From CAVUBL01 sp963837945 (GTDB lineage Bacteria; Acidobacteriota; Thermoanaerobaculia; Multivoradales; DATKCC01): 64,000 bases of DNA. Every line of letters starts with the position of its first letter. Position 1 is the stretch's first letter. Under the pieces are notes generated by a model, which worked only from the letters and a program-made list of their open reading frames with translations, was not told the origin of the DNA and made no database searches. Shown in pieces: positions 10,087 to 17,270 of the stretch. Both the position numbers and the translations under genes were made by a program. Location: NCBI GenBank assembly GCA_963837945.1, contig CAWIQD010000025.1:124001-188000 (forward strand), read 5' to 3'.

Positions 10087-11073
10087 GTGGCCGACCTGCG
10101 CGTCTTCGACCGCCTCTCCGACGCCGTCGGCTGGACCCCGCTGGTCCGGCTCGGCCCCTCGGTCCCCGGCGTCTCCTCCGAGATCTTCGCCAAGATCGAG
10201 CTGATGAACCCGATGGGCTCGGTCAAGGACCGGATCGCCCGCTACATCCTGGAGAAGGCGCTCGCCGAGGGCCGTCTGGCGCCGGGCGACGTGGTGGTCG
10301 AGAGCTCCTCGGGCAACACCGCCATGGGGCTCGCCATGATGGCGACCCTCCACGGCCTACGTTGCAAGCTGGTGGTGCGCCGCCAGACCAGCAAGGAGAA
10401 GCTCGACGCCCTGCGGGCGATGGGCGTGGAGCTGGTGCTGGTCGACGGCGCCCTCCCCCCCGAGCACCCGGAGAGCTACAACCGCAAGGCCCGCCAGGTC
10501 GCCGCCGAGACCCCGCGCGCCTTCTTCCCGGATCAGCACAACAACCGGGAGAACAACGAGGCCCACTACCGCACGACCGGCCCGGAGATCTGGCGACAGA
10601 TGGAGGGGCGGATCGACTACTTCGTCGCCGGCATCGGCACCGGCGGCACGGTCTCGGGGGTGGCGCGCTACCTGAAGGAGCAGGACCCGCGGATCCGGGT
10701 GGTGGCGATCGACGTCGCGGGCTCGGTCTTCACCGAGCACTTCCGGACCGGGCGCCACGGCGCGCCCGCGCCCTACCTGCTCGAAGGCCTGGGCGACGAG
10801 GAGATGATCGGCTGCCCCGAGCTCGAGCGGATCGACGAGATGCTGCAGGTCGCCGACGCCGACGCCTTCCGGGCCACCCGCGAGCTCGCTCGGACCGAGG
10901 CGATCTTCGCCGGCGGCTCGAGCGGCGCCGCGCTCTGGGGCGTGCGCACCGTCGCCGCCGGCCTCGAGCGCCCGGCCCGGATCGTCACCCTCTTCCCCGA
11001 CTCCGGCTACCGCTACCTCTCGACCATCTACAACGACGACTGGATGCGCGCCCACGGCTTCGAGCCCGCCTGA
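10087..11073 (+). CDS. Cysteine synthase / cystathionine beta-synthase-like PLP enzyme
   Basis: This 328-residue fold-type II PLP enzyme has the PLP lysine in 'NPMGSVKDRIARY', the substrate loop 'ESSSGNTAMGLAMMA' and the phosphate-binding 'GIGTGGTVSGVARYL'. The C-terminus 'RYLSTIYNDDWM' is common in CysM/CBS-type proteins. It likely condenses an activated serine with sulfide or a related sulfur donor. No CBS pair domain follows, so a regulated cystathionine beta-synthase is less likely. I chose the GTG at 10087 because homology starts there and a -10-like box lies 9 nt upstream. The integron array begins directly after the gene. Confidence 0.85.
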   Translation: MADLRVFDRLSDAVGWTPLVRLGPSVPGVSSEIFAKIELMNPMGSVKDRIARYILEKALAEGRLAPGDVVVESSSGNTAMGLAMMATLHGLRCKLVVRRQTSKEKLDALRAMGVELVLVDGALPPEHPESYNRKARQVAAETPRAFFPDQHNNRENNEAHYRTTGPEIWRQMEGRIDYFVAGIGTGGTVSGVARYLKEQDPRIRVVAIDVAGSVFTEHFRTGRHGAPAPYLLEGLGDEEMIGCPELERIDEMLQVADADAFRATRELARTEAIFAGGSSGAALWGVRTVAAGLERPARIVTLFPDSGYRYLSTIYNDDWMRAHGFEPA

Positions 11074-11096
11074 GCCGGCGCCGCGCCTCCGCGACC

Positions 11097-11153
11097 CTCG
11101 AACCGGGTGCGGACCCGGCCGACCGACGTGTCCGCTTCACCGATGGGTTAGGC
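11097..11153 (-). repeat. attC-like site 8, distal end of cassette array
   Basis: A 57-bp site bounded on the plus strand by CTCGAAC (11097-11103) and GTTAGGC (11147-11153), with internal complementary arms (GTGCGGAC against GTCCGC..CAC). In minus-strand orientation GCCTAAC follows the TGA stop of the VOC gene directly, the usual place for the inner core site of a cassette. The distal core GTTCGAG departs from the GTTRRRY consensus, as expected for the end of an array. Confidence 0.7.
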
Positions 11154-11154
11154 C

Positions 11155-11529
11155 TCACTGCGTGTCTCCGACTCGGAAGGATCGACTCGAAATGCTAATT
11201 GAGTTCTTGTCCGGGTCTTTGGCGTTCGCGAAGCTATAGCCATTGGCTTGATGTACCGCTCCAAACTTGAGTCCGCTCTTCTGGGCTTCCGTAACAAACG
11301 CCTCAACGTCTCGAACGTGAAAAGACAGCTTTACGCCGACCTGACCCAGCTTGACAGACCTGGCGGCTTGATGAATGAGTATGTCGGCGCCACCACCCGG
11401 AGCTTGAAGTTCAATAAGACCCTCTATCACTTCACCTGCGGTCTTGAATCCAAAGTGCTTGCTATAGAACGAAGCGGTCCTCTTCATGTCTCGTGCATAG
11501 ATGATGACAGTACCAAGCTGTGCATTCAT
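11155..11529 (-). CDS. VOC (glyoxalase/bleomycin-resistance) superfamily protein
   Basis: This 124-residue single-domain VOC protein begins 'MNAQLGTVIIYARDMKRTAS' and has the usual pattern of a first metal-ligand strand, 'FYSKHFGFKT', and 'LSFHVRDVEAFVTEAQKSG'. The C-terminal 'FANAKDPDKNSISI' matches the DPDGN-type end of the fold. Substrate cannot be predicted; related cassette proteins include fosfomycin- and bleomycin-type resistance enzymes as well as unknowns. It is the last cassette of the array, its stop codon abutting attC site 8. Base composition is lower in GC than the flanking chromosome, which fits acquisition. Confidence 0.75.
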   Translation of the reverse strand: MNAQLGTVIIYARDMKRTASFYSKHFGFKTAGEVIEGLIELQAPGGGADILIHQAARSVKLGQVGVKLSFHVRDVEAFVTEAQKSGLKFGAVHQANGYSFANAKDPDKNSISISSRSFRVGDTQ

Positions 11530-11579
11530 GGGGTGCGTCCTCTGGGCGATTCCTAGGAGCTGCGAGGGCTACCTGTGAG

Positions 11580-11638
11580 GCCTGACGTGACTGAGCTGTG
11601 CGGCGCCGCTAGGCGCCCGCTCCAGCGAGGGGCTACCC
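11580..11638 (-). repeat. attC-like site 7
   Basis: A 59-bp degenerate site with outer boxes GCCTGAC (11580-11586) and GCTACCC (11632-11638) and a central stem GCGGCGCCGCTAGGCGCC. In minus-strand orientation the outer core is GTCAGGC, one change from GTTAGGC. It separates the VOC cassette from the next one. Confidence 0.55.
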
Positions 11639-11776
11639 GGCTCTCTTGGGGACCTCACGGATGATTGCCCTGAGAGCCTCGTTCACTGCACTATCCGTAC
11701 TGAAAGCTTCTGCAACATCTGGATCCAGCTTGGCGAGATTCGTGCCGCCACGGTAGGCTGCTGCGTACTTACCCCG
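11633..11776 (-). pseudogene. Small cassette protein remnant, possible antitoxin-like
   Basis: A minus-strand frame ending at 11633 encodes 'GKYAAAYRGGTNLAKLDPDV' followed by 'SAVNEALRAIIREVPKRAG'. This looks like a small antitoxin-like family whose members start near the 'RGKYAA' segment, but here the codon at the expected start is GTT, and no good start is seen close by. The frame is open upstream to about 12019 without recognisable homology. The stop overlaps attC-like site 7. I treat it as a decayed or misread cassette gene. Confidence 0.35.
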
Positions 11777-12002
11777 AACGCCTCCAGACCCGGCCGCCGC
11801 GCCGCGATCGTCTACAGCTTGATCGCCTCGGCTCGCCTCCACGACCCCGACCCCTTCGCTGCGCGCGGCATGAATCTCTTTTTCGTTATGGGGCTCTCCC
11901 GGTTCTCCAAAGCTAGCTCGTTGCTTCCGCCAGTACCGTAGCACTGGATGGTCCACTGGGAGATCTTCGCGGCGCCTATGTCGAATCTGGTATAGTCGAG
12001 TC

Positions 12003-12350
12003 GTGAGCGAGTGGGACAAGCCACTTTATTGGCTGCACGGCGAGGTGAAGACGCCGCCGTTCTCATCAGCGGCGCGCATGGACGCTGGCGTGCTACTACG
12101 GAGGCTCCAGCAGGGCCGCAAGCTGTCGATGCCGCACTCCCGGCCAATGCCGGCCATCGGACCACGATGCCCCGAGCTTCGGATCCGAGATGAGCGCCAG
12201 ACCTGGAGGATCTTCTACCGAATCGACAGCAACGCTGTCCTGATCGCCGCGGTCGCCAAGAAGAAGACCCAGAAGACGCCGAAGGCAATCCTCGACGCCT
12301 GCAAGCGACGCCTCGCTCAGTACGACCAGGATTTTGAGGAGACGACCTGA
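12003..12350 (+). CDS. RelE/HigB-type toxin (Gp49-like family)
   Basis: This 115-residue protein begins MSEWDKPLYWLHGEVKTPPF and has a C-terminal RelE-fold core, 'RIRDERQTWRIFYRIDSNAV' and 'AKKKTQKTPKAILDACKRRL', typical of phage Gp49-like HigB mRNA interferases. The TGA stop overlaps the ATG of the following antitoxin gene (ATGA). Toxin-first order with an HTH antitoxin is the HigBA arrangement. It is on the plus strand, opposite to all other cassette genes in the array. Confidence 0.75.
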   Translation: MSEWDKPLYWLHGEVKTPPFSSAARMDAGVLLRRLQQGRKLSMPHSRPMPAIGPRCPELRIRDERQTWRIFYRIDSNAVLIAAVAKKKTQKTPKAILDACKRRLAQYDQDFEETT

Positions 12351-12682
12351 TGAAGCCCGAACAGAAGAGACGTCTAGAAGCGCGGGGCTGGAGAATCGGA
12401 TCAGCCGAGGAGTTCCTCGAGCTGACGCCCGACGAAGCGGCCATGGTCGAGCTCAGGCTCAAGCTCGCCGACGCCGTCAAGCTCCTCCGCAAGGACAAGA
12501 ACATCACGCAAACCCAGCTCGCCAAGCTGATGGGCTCGAGCCAGAGCCGCGTCGCGAAACTCGAAGCCGCAGTGGACTCGGTGTCTTTGGACCTGCTGAT
12601 TCGTTCATTCCTTGCGATGGGCGCCACTACCGACGACCTCGCAGAGGTCATCGGCAGCTCGAAGGCGCTTCAAGCCCCATAA
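12350..12682 (+). CDS. XRE-family HTH antitoxin (HigA-like)
   Basis: This 110-residue protein has a central helix-turn-helix, 'NITQTQLAKLMGSSQSRVAKLE' (about residues 50-71), preceded by a helical N-terminus 'LELTPDEAAMVELRLKLADAV'. It likely neutralises the upstream HigB-like toxin and represses the pair. It overlaps the toxin gene by 1 bp at its start. Its stop codon lies in CATAACGG, which resembles an outer core box of attC, so the pair may once have had its own site in this orientation. Confidence 0.78.
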   Translation: MKPEQKRRLEARGWRIGSAEEFLELTPDEAAMVELRLKLADAVKLLRKDKNITQTQLAKLMGSSQSRVAKLEAAVDSVSLDLLIRSFLAMGATTDDLAEVIGSSKALQAP

Positions 12683-12759
12683 CGGTGTTGCGGGTGAGCA
12701 GTCTGGCCACAGGCCGGGTCCGCGCTGGCGATCCACTTGGTACCCCAAGCGCTCGAAGG

Positions 12760-12827
12760 CGCGAACGGTCTGCCCGCTCACCGGCTGCCGGCGGAGCCGG
12801 CTGCCCGGTGCAGCGGGTTGGTTGGCC
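12760..12827 (-). repeat. attC-like site 6
   Basis: A 68-bp site with outer boxes CGCGAAC (12760-12766) and GTTGGCC (12821-12827). Internal arms CCGCTCACCGG and CCGGTGCAGCGGG pair with unpaired bases on one side, as expected of attC. The brnA stop lies just outside it in minus-strand orientation. A second CATAACGG box at 12676 may be a remnant half-site. Confidence 0.65.
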
Positions 12828-12832
12828 GGCCT

Positions 12833-13084
12833 TCACGCGGTTTTCAGCTCTTCGCGAATGACACGCCGCAATGTTGCCTCCAGAGGTTCGTGTGCCTCTT
12901 CGATGTACTCTCGGAGTGCCGTGTTGATGAGGCTCTGGTAGTTGCCTCCGCCGGCTGCATGAACTTGCTGCTTGAACCACTCGACTACGTCCTCGTCCAG
13001 ACGGATCGTGATTCGCGTCTTCCCCTTGGGAACCGGAACTACCGAACCACGCTTGGCGTGCCCAAAGTCGTATTCTCTTCTCAT
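12833..13084 (-). CDS. brnA: BrnA-family antitoxin
   Basis: This 83-residue protein starts with ATG at 13084, directly overlapping the end of brnT. It has the ribbon-helix-helix type sequence 'KTRITIRLDEDVVEWF' followed by 'GGGNYQSLINTALREYIE', characteristic of BrnA. It should bind BrnT and autorepress the operon. A longer frame upstream (to 13216) is out of family and lies in brnT. The stop precedes attC-like site 6. Confidence 0.85.
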   Translation of the reverse strand: MRREYDFGHAKRGSVVPVPKGKTRITIRLDEDVVEWFKQQVHAAGGGNYQSLINTALREYIEEAHEPLEATLRRVIREELKTA

Positions 13085-13353
13085 TGCCCTGCCTCGTAGC
13101 GGCGCCGCTCTGCGCCAATTGCTTTCCGGGCCGAGATCAGGCGAATTCGCTCCCCTCTCCAGGTGTAAGCGACGACGAGCACACGCTGGTGCGGATCCAG
13201 CCCCATGGTGACCCACCGCTGTTCACCCGGCGCATCTGGGTCCTCTACGGTGAGGGCCAGATCGTCTTCAAGGACCACGGCGGCGTCGGCAAAGTCGACG
13301 CCATGCTTCCGGAGGTTCTCAGCCGCCTTCCGCTCGTCCCACTCAAACTCCAC
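13081..13353 (-). CDS. brnT: BrnT-family ribonuclease toxin
   Basis: The protein of about 90 residues starts with GTG at 13353 and reads 'VEFEWDERKAAENLRKHGVD', the canonical BrnT N-terminus. The core continues with 'DPDAPGEQRWVTMGLD' and 'LVVAYTWRGERIRLISARKA', matching the RelE-like BrnT fold. It overlaps brnA by 4 bp. An ATG at 13392 would add 13 residues not found in the family. The pair forms one cassette between attC-like sites 5 and 6. Confidence 0.85.
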   Translation of the reverse strand: MEFEWDERKAAENLRKHGVDFADAAVVLEDDLALTVEDPDAPGEQRWVTMGLDPHQRVLVVAYTWRGERIRLISARKAIGAERRRYEAGQ

Positions 13354-13426
13354 GCCCGAAGTGTATGCACAGGCGTGCGCAGAAGTCAACATGGAAAGCT
13401 GCGGCGGTCACCTTCGTCTCGAGACC

Positions 13427-13486
13427 GGCCAACGGAGTTGCGCCTCACCGGCGGCGACGCCGCCCGGAGCAGGCGCTTGGTTCTAC
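13427..13486 (-). repeat. attC-like site 5
   Basis: A 60-bp site with outer boxes GGCCAAC (13427-13433) and GTTCTAC (13480-13486). The interior has the same CGCCTCACCGG / CCGG..AGGCGC arm pattern as neighbouring sites. In minus-strand orientation the outer core is GTTGGCC. Confidence 0.65.
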
Positions 13487-13492
13487 GCCTCT

Positions 13493-13708
13493 TCACGCAA
13501 ACTGAAGCCGCCGCCCCTTGGGCTCTGGCACAGATCGCCCGAACTCCTTTGCAGTTGAGATCCAGAGCTCGATGGCCTCTTGACAGTGTGCCAATGCTGC
13601 ATCCGCGGTGTCCCCATGAGCCGCGCAGCCTGGAAGCTCTGGCACCTCGGCAACGAAAGCATCGTCCTCGTCACTCCAATAGATGATGATCTCGTATTTA
13701 TTCATCAA
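13493..13708 (-). CDS. HicB-like antitoxin
   Basis: This 71-residue protein has the HicB partial-RNase-H-like core: 'YEIIIYWSDEDDAFVAEVPE', 'LPGCAAHGDTADAALAHCQE' and 'AIELWISTAKEFG'. It is short and lacks a C-terminal DNA-binding domain, as in the minimal HicB form. The start overlaps the upstream HicA-like gene by 4 bp. It should neutralise the toxin by direct binding. Confidence 0.82.
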   Translation of the reverse strand: MMNKYEIIIYWSDEDDAFVAEVPELPGCAAHGDTADAALAHCQEAIELWISTAKEFGRSVPEPKGRRLQFA

Positions 13709-13959
13709 TCCTCGCTCCCGAGTCCGTATCGCAACAGGATCTTGCGGACCTGCCGAACTTGGTACGGCTTGGCCTTGCCACTCTCCCGCTGCAAGTTGAT
13801 CAGCTCCTCTACGCCACGCTTGACGAACAGGTGATGGCTGCTGCTCGTGCGCTCCTCAAAGCCGAGGTTCCGCAGGAGGTTACAGAGGTCCGCGAACCGG
13901 ATGTTGGCATCTGATCGACCCAGTAGAACCTGCCGCAGGACCTTGTCTTGCTTCGCCAC
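13705..13959 (-). CDS. HicA-like toxin
   Basis: This 84-residue protein has a double-stranded RNA-binding-like fold with the conserved His region 'SSSHHLFVKRGVEELINLQ' and the C-terminal 'GKAKPYQVRQVRKILLRYGL', both typical of HicA-family mRNA interferases. It precedes and overlaps the HicB-like gene. The module is one cassette between attC-like sites 4 and 5. Confidence 0.8.
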   Translation of the reverse strand: MAKQDKVLRQVLLGRSDANIRFADLCNLLRNLGFEERTSSSHHLFVKRGVEELINLQRESGKAKPYQVRQVRKILLRYGLGSED

Positions 13960-14041
13960 GACGCCATTCTACCAGCGGCCACCGAAGACGCGCCACCGCG
14001 CCCCGCTTCCAGCGGCGCATCCACCACGCTCTTCTCGGGCC

Positions 14042-14103
14042 GTAGAACGGTGTTGCCGGTGAGCAGCACGCGAAGCGTGCCCGCTCCACCGGCTTGGTTC
14101 AGC
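14042..14103 (-). repeat. attC-like site 4
   Basis: A 62-bp site with outer boxes GTAGAAC (14042-14048) and GTTCAGC (14097-14103). It has a very clear internal hairpin: CCGGTGAGCAGCACGC, loop GAAGC, GTGCCCGCTCCACCGG, with unpaired bases on one arm. The toxin gene at 14099 ends inside its inner core. Confidence 0.75.
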
Positions 14104-14404
14104 GGCGTAGGCGACTGTACCAGTACCGTGGTCGTCGTTTGTGGTGTGCAACGGCGACAATCTCGATACCGCCTTCTGCCTCGCGATAGATGATGTTGTA
14201 GGGAAACCTGTGAAGGATGTATCGTCGGGTGCCGGCCTCGAAAAGGGGCCAGATTCCGGGTGCTCCTGCGATGACGGTGACTGCCCTCTCAGTCTCCCGC
14301 AGGAATGCCTCTGCTGCTTGCAGACTTCGCTCGAGATACCACTCAAGCGCGTCCTCCAACTCCCGACTTGCTTCCGGAAAGTACTCAACCCGCCCGGTGC
14401 GCAC
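14099..14404 (-). CDS. ParE/RelE-superfamily toxin
   Basis: This 101-residue toxin has the RelE/ParE core: 'VEYFPEASRELEDALEWYLE', 'APGIWPLFEAGTRRYILHRF' and 'PYNIIYREAEGGIEIVAVAH' followed by 'HKRRPRYW'. ParE-type toxins act on gyrase and RelE-type on mRNA; the sequence favours ParE-like. It overlaps the upstream antitoxin gene by 20 bp. The TGA stop lies in the attC-like site. Confidence 0.82.
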   Translation of the reverse strand: MRTGRVEYFPEASRELEDALEWYLERSLQAAEAFLRETERAVTVIAGAPGIWPLFEAGTRRYILHRFPYNIIYREAEGGIEIVAVAHHKRRPRYWYSRLRR

Positions 14405-14630
14405 TCAGCCTCGCAACGAGCCGGTCCCGGACTTCGGTCCAGGGGATCGTTTCCACCTCACCGGCGTCCAGGGCAGCCACGCGAGCAGCGACTTCTTGCC
14501 GCCACGCCGACTCGATGTCCGCCTCCTCCACAGGCTCAAGGCTGTTCAAGAGGGCTCCGGCGACCTCTGCGCGGTCTGCCTCTGGGAGGGTGAGCGCTTT
14601 CTTCAGGACGGCCTGGGCGTTTCGTTCCAT
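14385..14630 (-). CDS. Addiction-module antitoxin (unstable antitoxin family)
   Basis: This 81-residue helical protein, 'LKKALTLPEADRAEVAGALL' followed by 'NSLEPVEEADIESAWRQEV' and 'ARVAALDAGEVETIPWTEV', matches the small 'addiction module component' family that partners RelE/ParE toxins. It is the first gene of the cassette and translationally overlaps the toxin. Confidence 0.82.
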   Translation of the reverse strand: MERNAQAVLKKALTLPEADRAEVAGALLNSLEPVEEADIESAWRQEVAARVAALDAGEVETIPWTEVRDRLVARLSAHRAG

Positions 14631-14690
14631 GTCGCAATTCTACTACACAAGGAAGGTAGCGGACGGAACCAGCCACCGTTGGTCACACGC

Positions 14691-14824
14691 CGCTAACGTG
14701 ATTGAGCTCACCGGCGCCGCCCCCACCAGAGCCCCGCAGACGCGCTCCACGCAGCGCACACCCATAGGTGCTGATCCCGGGCAAAACGTTTCCCGGCGGC
14801 GTCCGGTGCAGCGAGGGGTTACGC
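14691..14824 (-). repeat. attC-like site 3 (long form)
   Basis: A 134-bp site bounded by CGCTAAC (14691-14697) and GTTACGC (14818-14824). Arms GAGCTCACCGGCGCCGCC and GGCGGCGTCCGGTGCAGC pair around a longer central segment. The TAA stop of the DUF2442 gene is part of the inner core GCGTAAC on the minus strand. Confidence 0.75.
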
Positions 14825-15064
14825 GGGAATCCGCGCATGCTCATGCAGGAACTCAGGAGCAAGGTCAGCTCCGTTGGGCCAGACTAGAGTATGGACATCC
14901 GGATTAACCTTGAACTGAGCAAAGACTTTGGGATCCTTCAGTGGTTCGAAAACTGGACCATCGAGCTCATTGGAGAGATCTATCTCGCCCTCTGAGCCAT
15001 CGTTAAACCGGACCCATAAGACGAAGTCTCGGACTAACCTGGCATCGGTGACTCGGATCATCAT
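14819..15064 (-). CDS. DUF2442 protein
   Basis: This 81-residue protein, 'VTDARLVRDFVLWVRFNDGS' then 'LDGPVFEPLKDPKVFAQFKV' and 'HTLVWPNGADLAPEFLHEHA', fits the DUF2442 family. DUF2442 genes are commonly paired with DUF4160 genes, as here, and such pairs are suspected toxin-antitoxin-like modules. Function is unproven. Its stop codon is inside attC-like site 3. Confidence 0.85.
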   Translation of the reverse strand: MMIRVTDARLVRDFVLWVRFNDGSEGEIDLSNELDGPVFEPLKDPKVFAQFKVNPDVHTLVWPNGADLAPEFLHEHARIPA

Positions 15065-15066
15065 GG

Positions 15067-15324
15067 CTACTCCAGCGGTGGGATTCGGACGAGAGGCTCG
15101 CGACGGCGGGCACGGTCCCAGTTGGCCTGCAGTTCGTCCTCGTGGAGGTCATACCACTCCAGGACGTGGCGGAGTGCTCGGCGGGGAAACTGCCCCTGCA
15201 CCACACCATCCCGAAGAGTGACCGTGATGCCGTATTCCCCGTAGTCGGCGTGGAAATGCGCCGGCTCATGGTCTCGGTAGTACATGGCGATCACGATCCC
15301 GAGGAAGCGGCTGAGTTCTGGCAC
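15067..15324 (-). CDS. DUF4160 protein
   Basis: This 85-residue protein has the DUF4160 signature 'IAMYYRDHEPAHFHADYGEY' and the C-terminal 'VLEWYDLHEDELQANWDRAR'. It lies 2 bp upstream of the DUF2442 gene in the same cassette. The pair is frequent in mobile and cassette contexts, and a toxin-antitoxin role is suspected but unproven. Confidence 0.88.
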   Translation of the reverse strand: MPELSRFLGIVIAMYYRDHEPAHFHADYGEYGITVTLRDGVVQGQFPRRALRHVLEWYDLHEDELQANWDRARRREPLVRIPPLE

Positions 15325-15358
15325 CGCCCAAGTCTACCACGGCAGCCTGATTGGCTCC

Positions 15359-15419
15359 GCCCAACGGCTCTTCCACTCACCGGCGGCGTCAGCCGTCCGG
15401 TGCAGTGGATTGGTTAGGC
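15359..15419 (-). repeat. attC-like site 2
   Basis: A 61-bp site with outer boxes GCCCAAC (15359-15365) and GTTAGGC (15413-15419), both fitting the attC core consensus. Internal arms CCACTCACCGG and CCGGTGCAGTGG pair with one extrahelical base group. The nuclease gene upstream reads into the site before its stop at 15389. Confidence 0.82.
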
Positions 15420-16357
15420 CCTGGTGGGCGAAACTGAATCAACCTCCGAACCAGCTCGTCGCCCTCAATATGGCTCAAACGGTGGCGAACGGACTCGACA
15501 AGCGTTCTGGCCGGAAGCGAGAGTCTGCTGGTCGTCACGATCAGACCGCGCGATGCTCGCTTGAGGTCAACGTCCGCTAGGAGCTGCTTGATGATTGGCT
15601 CGCCGACCTTACGGGGCGGACTGTACCGCTTGCACTGCACTATGACACGTTCAACAGCTATGGGGTGCTCCAAGTAGGCGGTGATATCTACACCACCATC
15701 TCTCCCCGGCTCGCACAGCCGCACATCTTTGTATCCGAGCTTCTCGAGTAGCTGGGCAACAAGTTGCTCGAATTCACGCGGGGTAACGCTGAGCATATCG
15801 GATGGCCTTGAGGCTAGGTACTCAAGGATGCGACAGTCTGTCACCACCTCGACCAACGGCTCCGTGCAGTCGACGGGCCGCGGGTAGAATCCGGCGAGTC
15901 GGCTCAGGCTATCGCTGTCGCCGAACGCGAGGAAGACTTCAAACCAGTGCGAACATGACAGGCCAGCGACTTCACCCTGGCCTTCGAGAGTCTTCCATTC
16001 ATCCTCGGATAGGTACGGATACCAACTTGACGTCAAGCGGAGCGGAGACAACGGCAGGCGTTTGTGGTAATCGAAGCCATCCTTGATGGAAAGGAAGATC
16101 TGAGTGCCTTCACGAGCAGCGACTGTCGTTGATTCGGCGTGGACGAGATACGCCGTCAGACCGTTGTCCGCTGACTTCGCGTGTCCTGCAAATCGCAGAA
16201 ACACGAAGGCCTCGGCCGCTCCTTCCGGGTGTATGATCCCGAGCACTTGTGGCCTTCCGGTCAGCTGATCTTCACCGAAATCCGGAGAATAGCCCCTTGC
16301 CTTCAGGAGTCTGGCTACGGCCTCGTCGTCGTACGAGACCGCGTACTTGGTCTGCAT
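15389..16357 (-). CDS. Mrr-like restriction endonuclease domain protein
   Basis: This 322-residue protein's C-terminal third carries a PD-(D/E)xK Mrr-type nuclease: 'REFEQLVAQLLEKLGYKDVR', then 'GRDGGVDITAYLEHP' and 'VIVQCKRYSPPRKVG', giving the D...QxK catalytic pattern. The N-terminal 200 residues are not recognised and may sense a target. Mrr-like nucleases cut modified or foreign DNA, so this is a candidate defence cassette. The last ten residues ('GPNQSTAPDG') are encoded within the attC site, so the natural stop may have been lost. Upstream is attC-like site 1. Confidence 0.82.
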   Translation of the reverse strand: MQTKYAVSYDDEAVARLLKARGYSPDFGEDQLTGRPQVLGIIHPEGAAEAFVFLRFAGHAKSADNGLTAYLVHAESTTVAAREGTQIFLSIKDGFDYHKRLPLSPLRLTSSWYPYLSEDEWKTLEGQGEVAGLSCSHWFEVFLAFGDSDSLSRLAGFYPRPVDCTEPLVEVVTDCRILEYLASRPSDMLSVTPREFEQLVAQLLEKLGYKDVRLCEPGRDGGVDITAYLEHPIAVERVIVQCKRYSPPRKVGEPIIKQLLADVDLKRASRGLIVTTSRLSLPARTLVESVRHRLSHIEGDELVRRLIQFRPPGPNQSTAPDG

Positions 16358-16385
16358 GTTCGGGAGTAGCCTCCGAGTGTAGAGG

Positions 16386-16511
16386 GCCTAACGACCCAGC
16401 TCAGCGACCGACGCCGGAAACGCCCGGTCGGCTGCAACCATCGCTGCCAAATTACCTGAACCGTCCGACTGCAAAGCGGGGCGGCGGTTCGCTGCAGCGC
16501 TCTGGTTAGGC
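16386..16511 (-). repeat. attC-like site 1
   Basis: A 126-bp site with perfect complementary core boxes GCCTAAC (16386-16392) and GTTAGGC (16505-16511), the best match in the array. The interior has imperfect inverted arms CAGCTCAGCGACC and GGTTCGCTGCAGCGCTCTG. The 127-residue upstream gene ends with GCC TAA inside the inner core. Confidence 0.88.
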
Positions 16512-16889
16512 AATTTTCGTGGGAGTGAACTCATAATGCTCACAAACAATATCGAACACGTCATCGTAAGTCTGAACGAAAAAGTGACGATGCTTCAGGG
16601 TAACCTTCCCGCCAAGCTCACGCACCCAATCGGACTCCAGAATCTCCTCGAAACTCGCGTCCCAGTCCCACTTCGTGGAATCTAATTCAACACACCGGAA
16701 TGCTAGAACTCCGCTAAACCGGAGCGCATATCCCGAAAAATCAACATCGAGCGGCTGCTGAGCAACACGCGACACTGAGCCTTCCAGCACAAGCGTTCGT
16801 GTGCAATCCTCCACAATCACGCGATCAAGGTAAATGGCGTCACGCCCGTGGAGAACTCCGTAAGCTGTCTCAATGGGGACGCGCTTCAT
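16506..16889 (-). CDS. Hypothetical cassette protein
   Basis: This 127-residue protein of unknown family begins 'MKRVPIETAYGVLHGRDAIY' and is rich in beta-type segments ('VDFSGYALRFSGVLAFRCVE') with an acidic patch ('ESDWVRELGGKV'). No signal peptide or membrane segment is visible. It is the first cassette next to the integrase. It starts 4 bp after the GTTAGGC core and its stop codon lies inside attC-like site 1, so it is a perfectly cassette-shaped gene. Its AT content is higher than that of flanking genes. Confidence 0.7.
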   Translation of the reverse strand: MKRVPIETAYGVLHGRDAIYLDRVIVEDCTRTLVLEGSVSRVAQQPLDVDFSGYALRFSGVLAFRCVELDSTKWDWDASFEEILESDWVRELGGKVTLKHRHFFVQTYDDVFDIVCEHYEFTPTKIA

Positions 16890-16892
16890 ATT

Positions 16893-16953
16893 GCCTAACC
16901 ATTGTGTGAGCAGCGGCTCACTTCTGCCAACCTGGCCACTCGGGCCGTTTAGT
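16893..16953 (-). repeat. attI or degenerate attC candidate next to integrase
   Basis: A 61-bp stretch with outer boxes GCCTAAC (16893-16899) and GTTTAGT (16947-16953). The first box is a perfect core; the second is imperfect. A short hairpin (GTGAGC AGC GGCTCAC) lies just inside. Position between the first cassette and the integrase fits attI, while the length fits the other attC sites; I cannot decide. Confidence 0.5.
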
Positions 16954-17270
16954 CGCGGCTCCGTTCACCTTTCGGTCCTCGGCGTATGCTTCGCTGGAGT
17001 AGGAGCTTAGCTTCTCGTCTCTCGCAGGTCAAGGTCCCGTGATTAGGCTGCCGGCGGCGCGGGGTAACAGCCGGGTGCAAGGACGGGCTCCTCGGGAATG
17101 AAGCTTCGGCGCGCAGCCTATCTGCGCACCCGCTGATCTCTGCTGGTGAGCTGCGGCCCTGAGTCCAGCCCACCTGGCGAGCGCGCGTGGGAAGGGGCCA
17201 TCTGTGCCAAAGCAGCCGGGATGGCGGCCTATCCAGCGGTCTGGTCCACGGCCGCGTGCCACCAACGGGT
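16954..17270. other. Non-coding stretch between cassette array and integrase
   Basis: About 320 bp with no convincing gene on either strand. It may contain a degraded attI region or decayed cassette. No further GTTRRRY/RYYYAAC pair at attC spacing was found. Confidence 0.5.
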
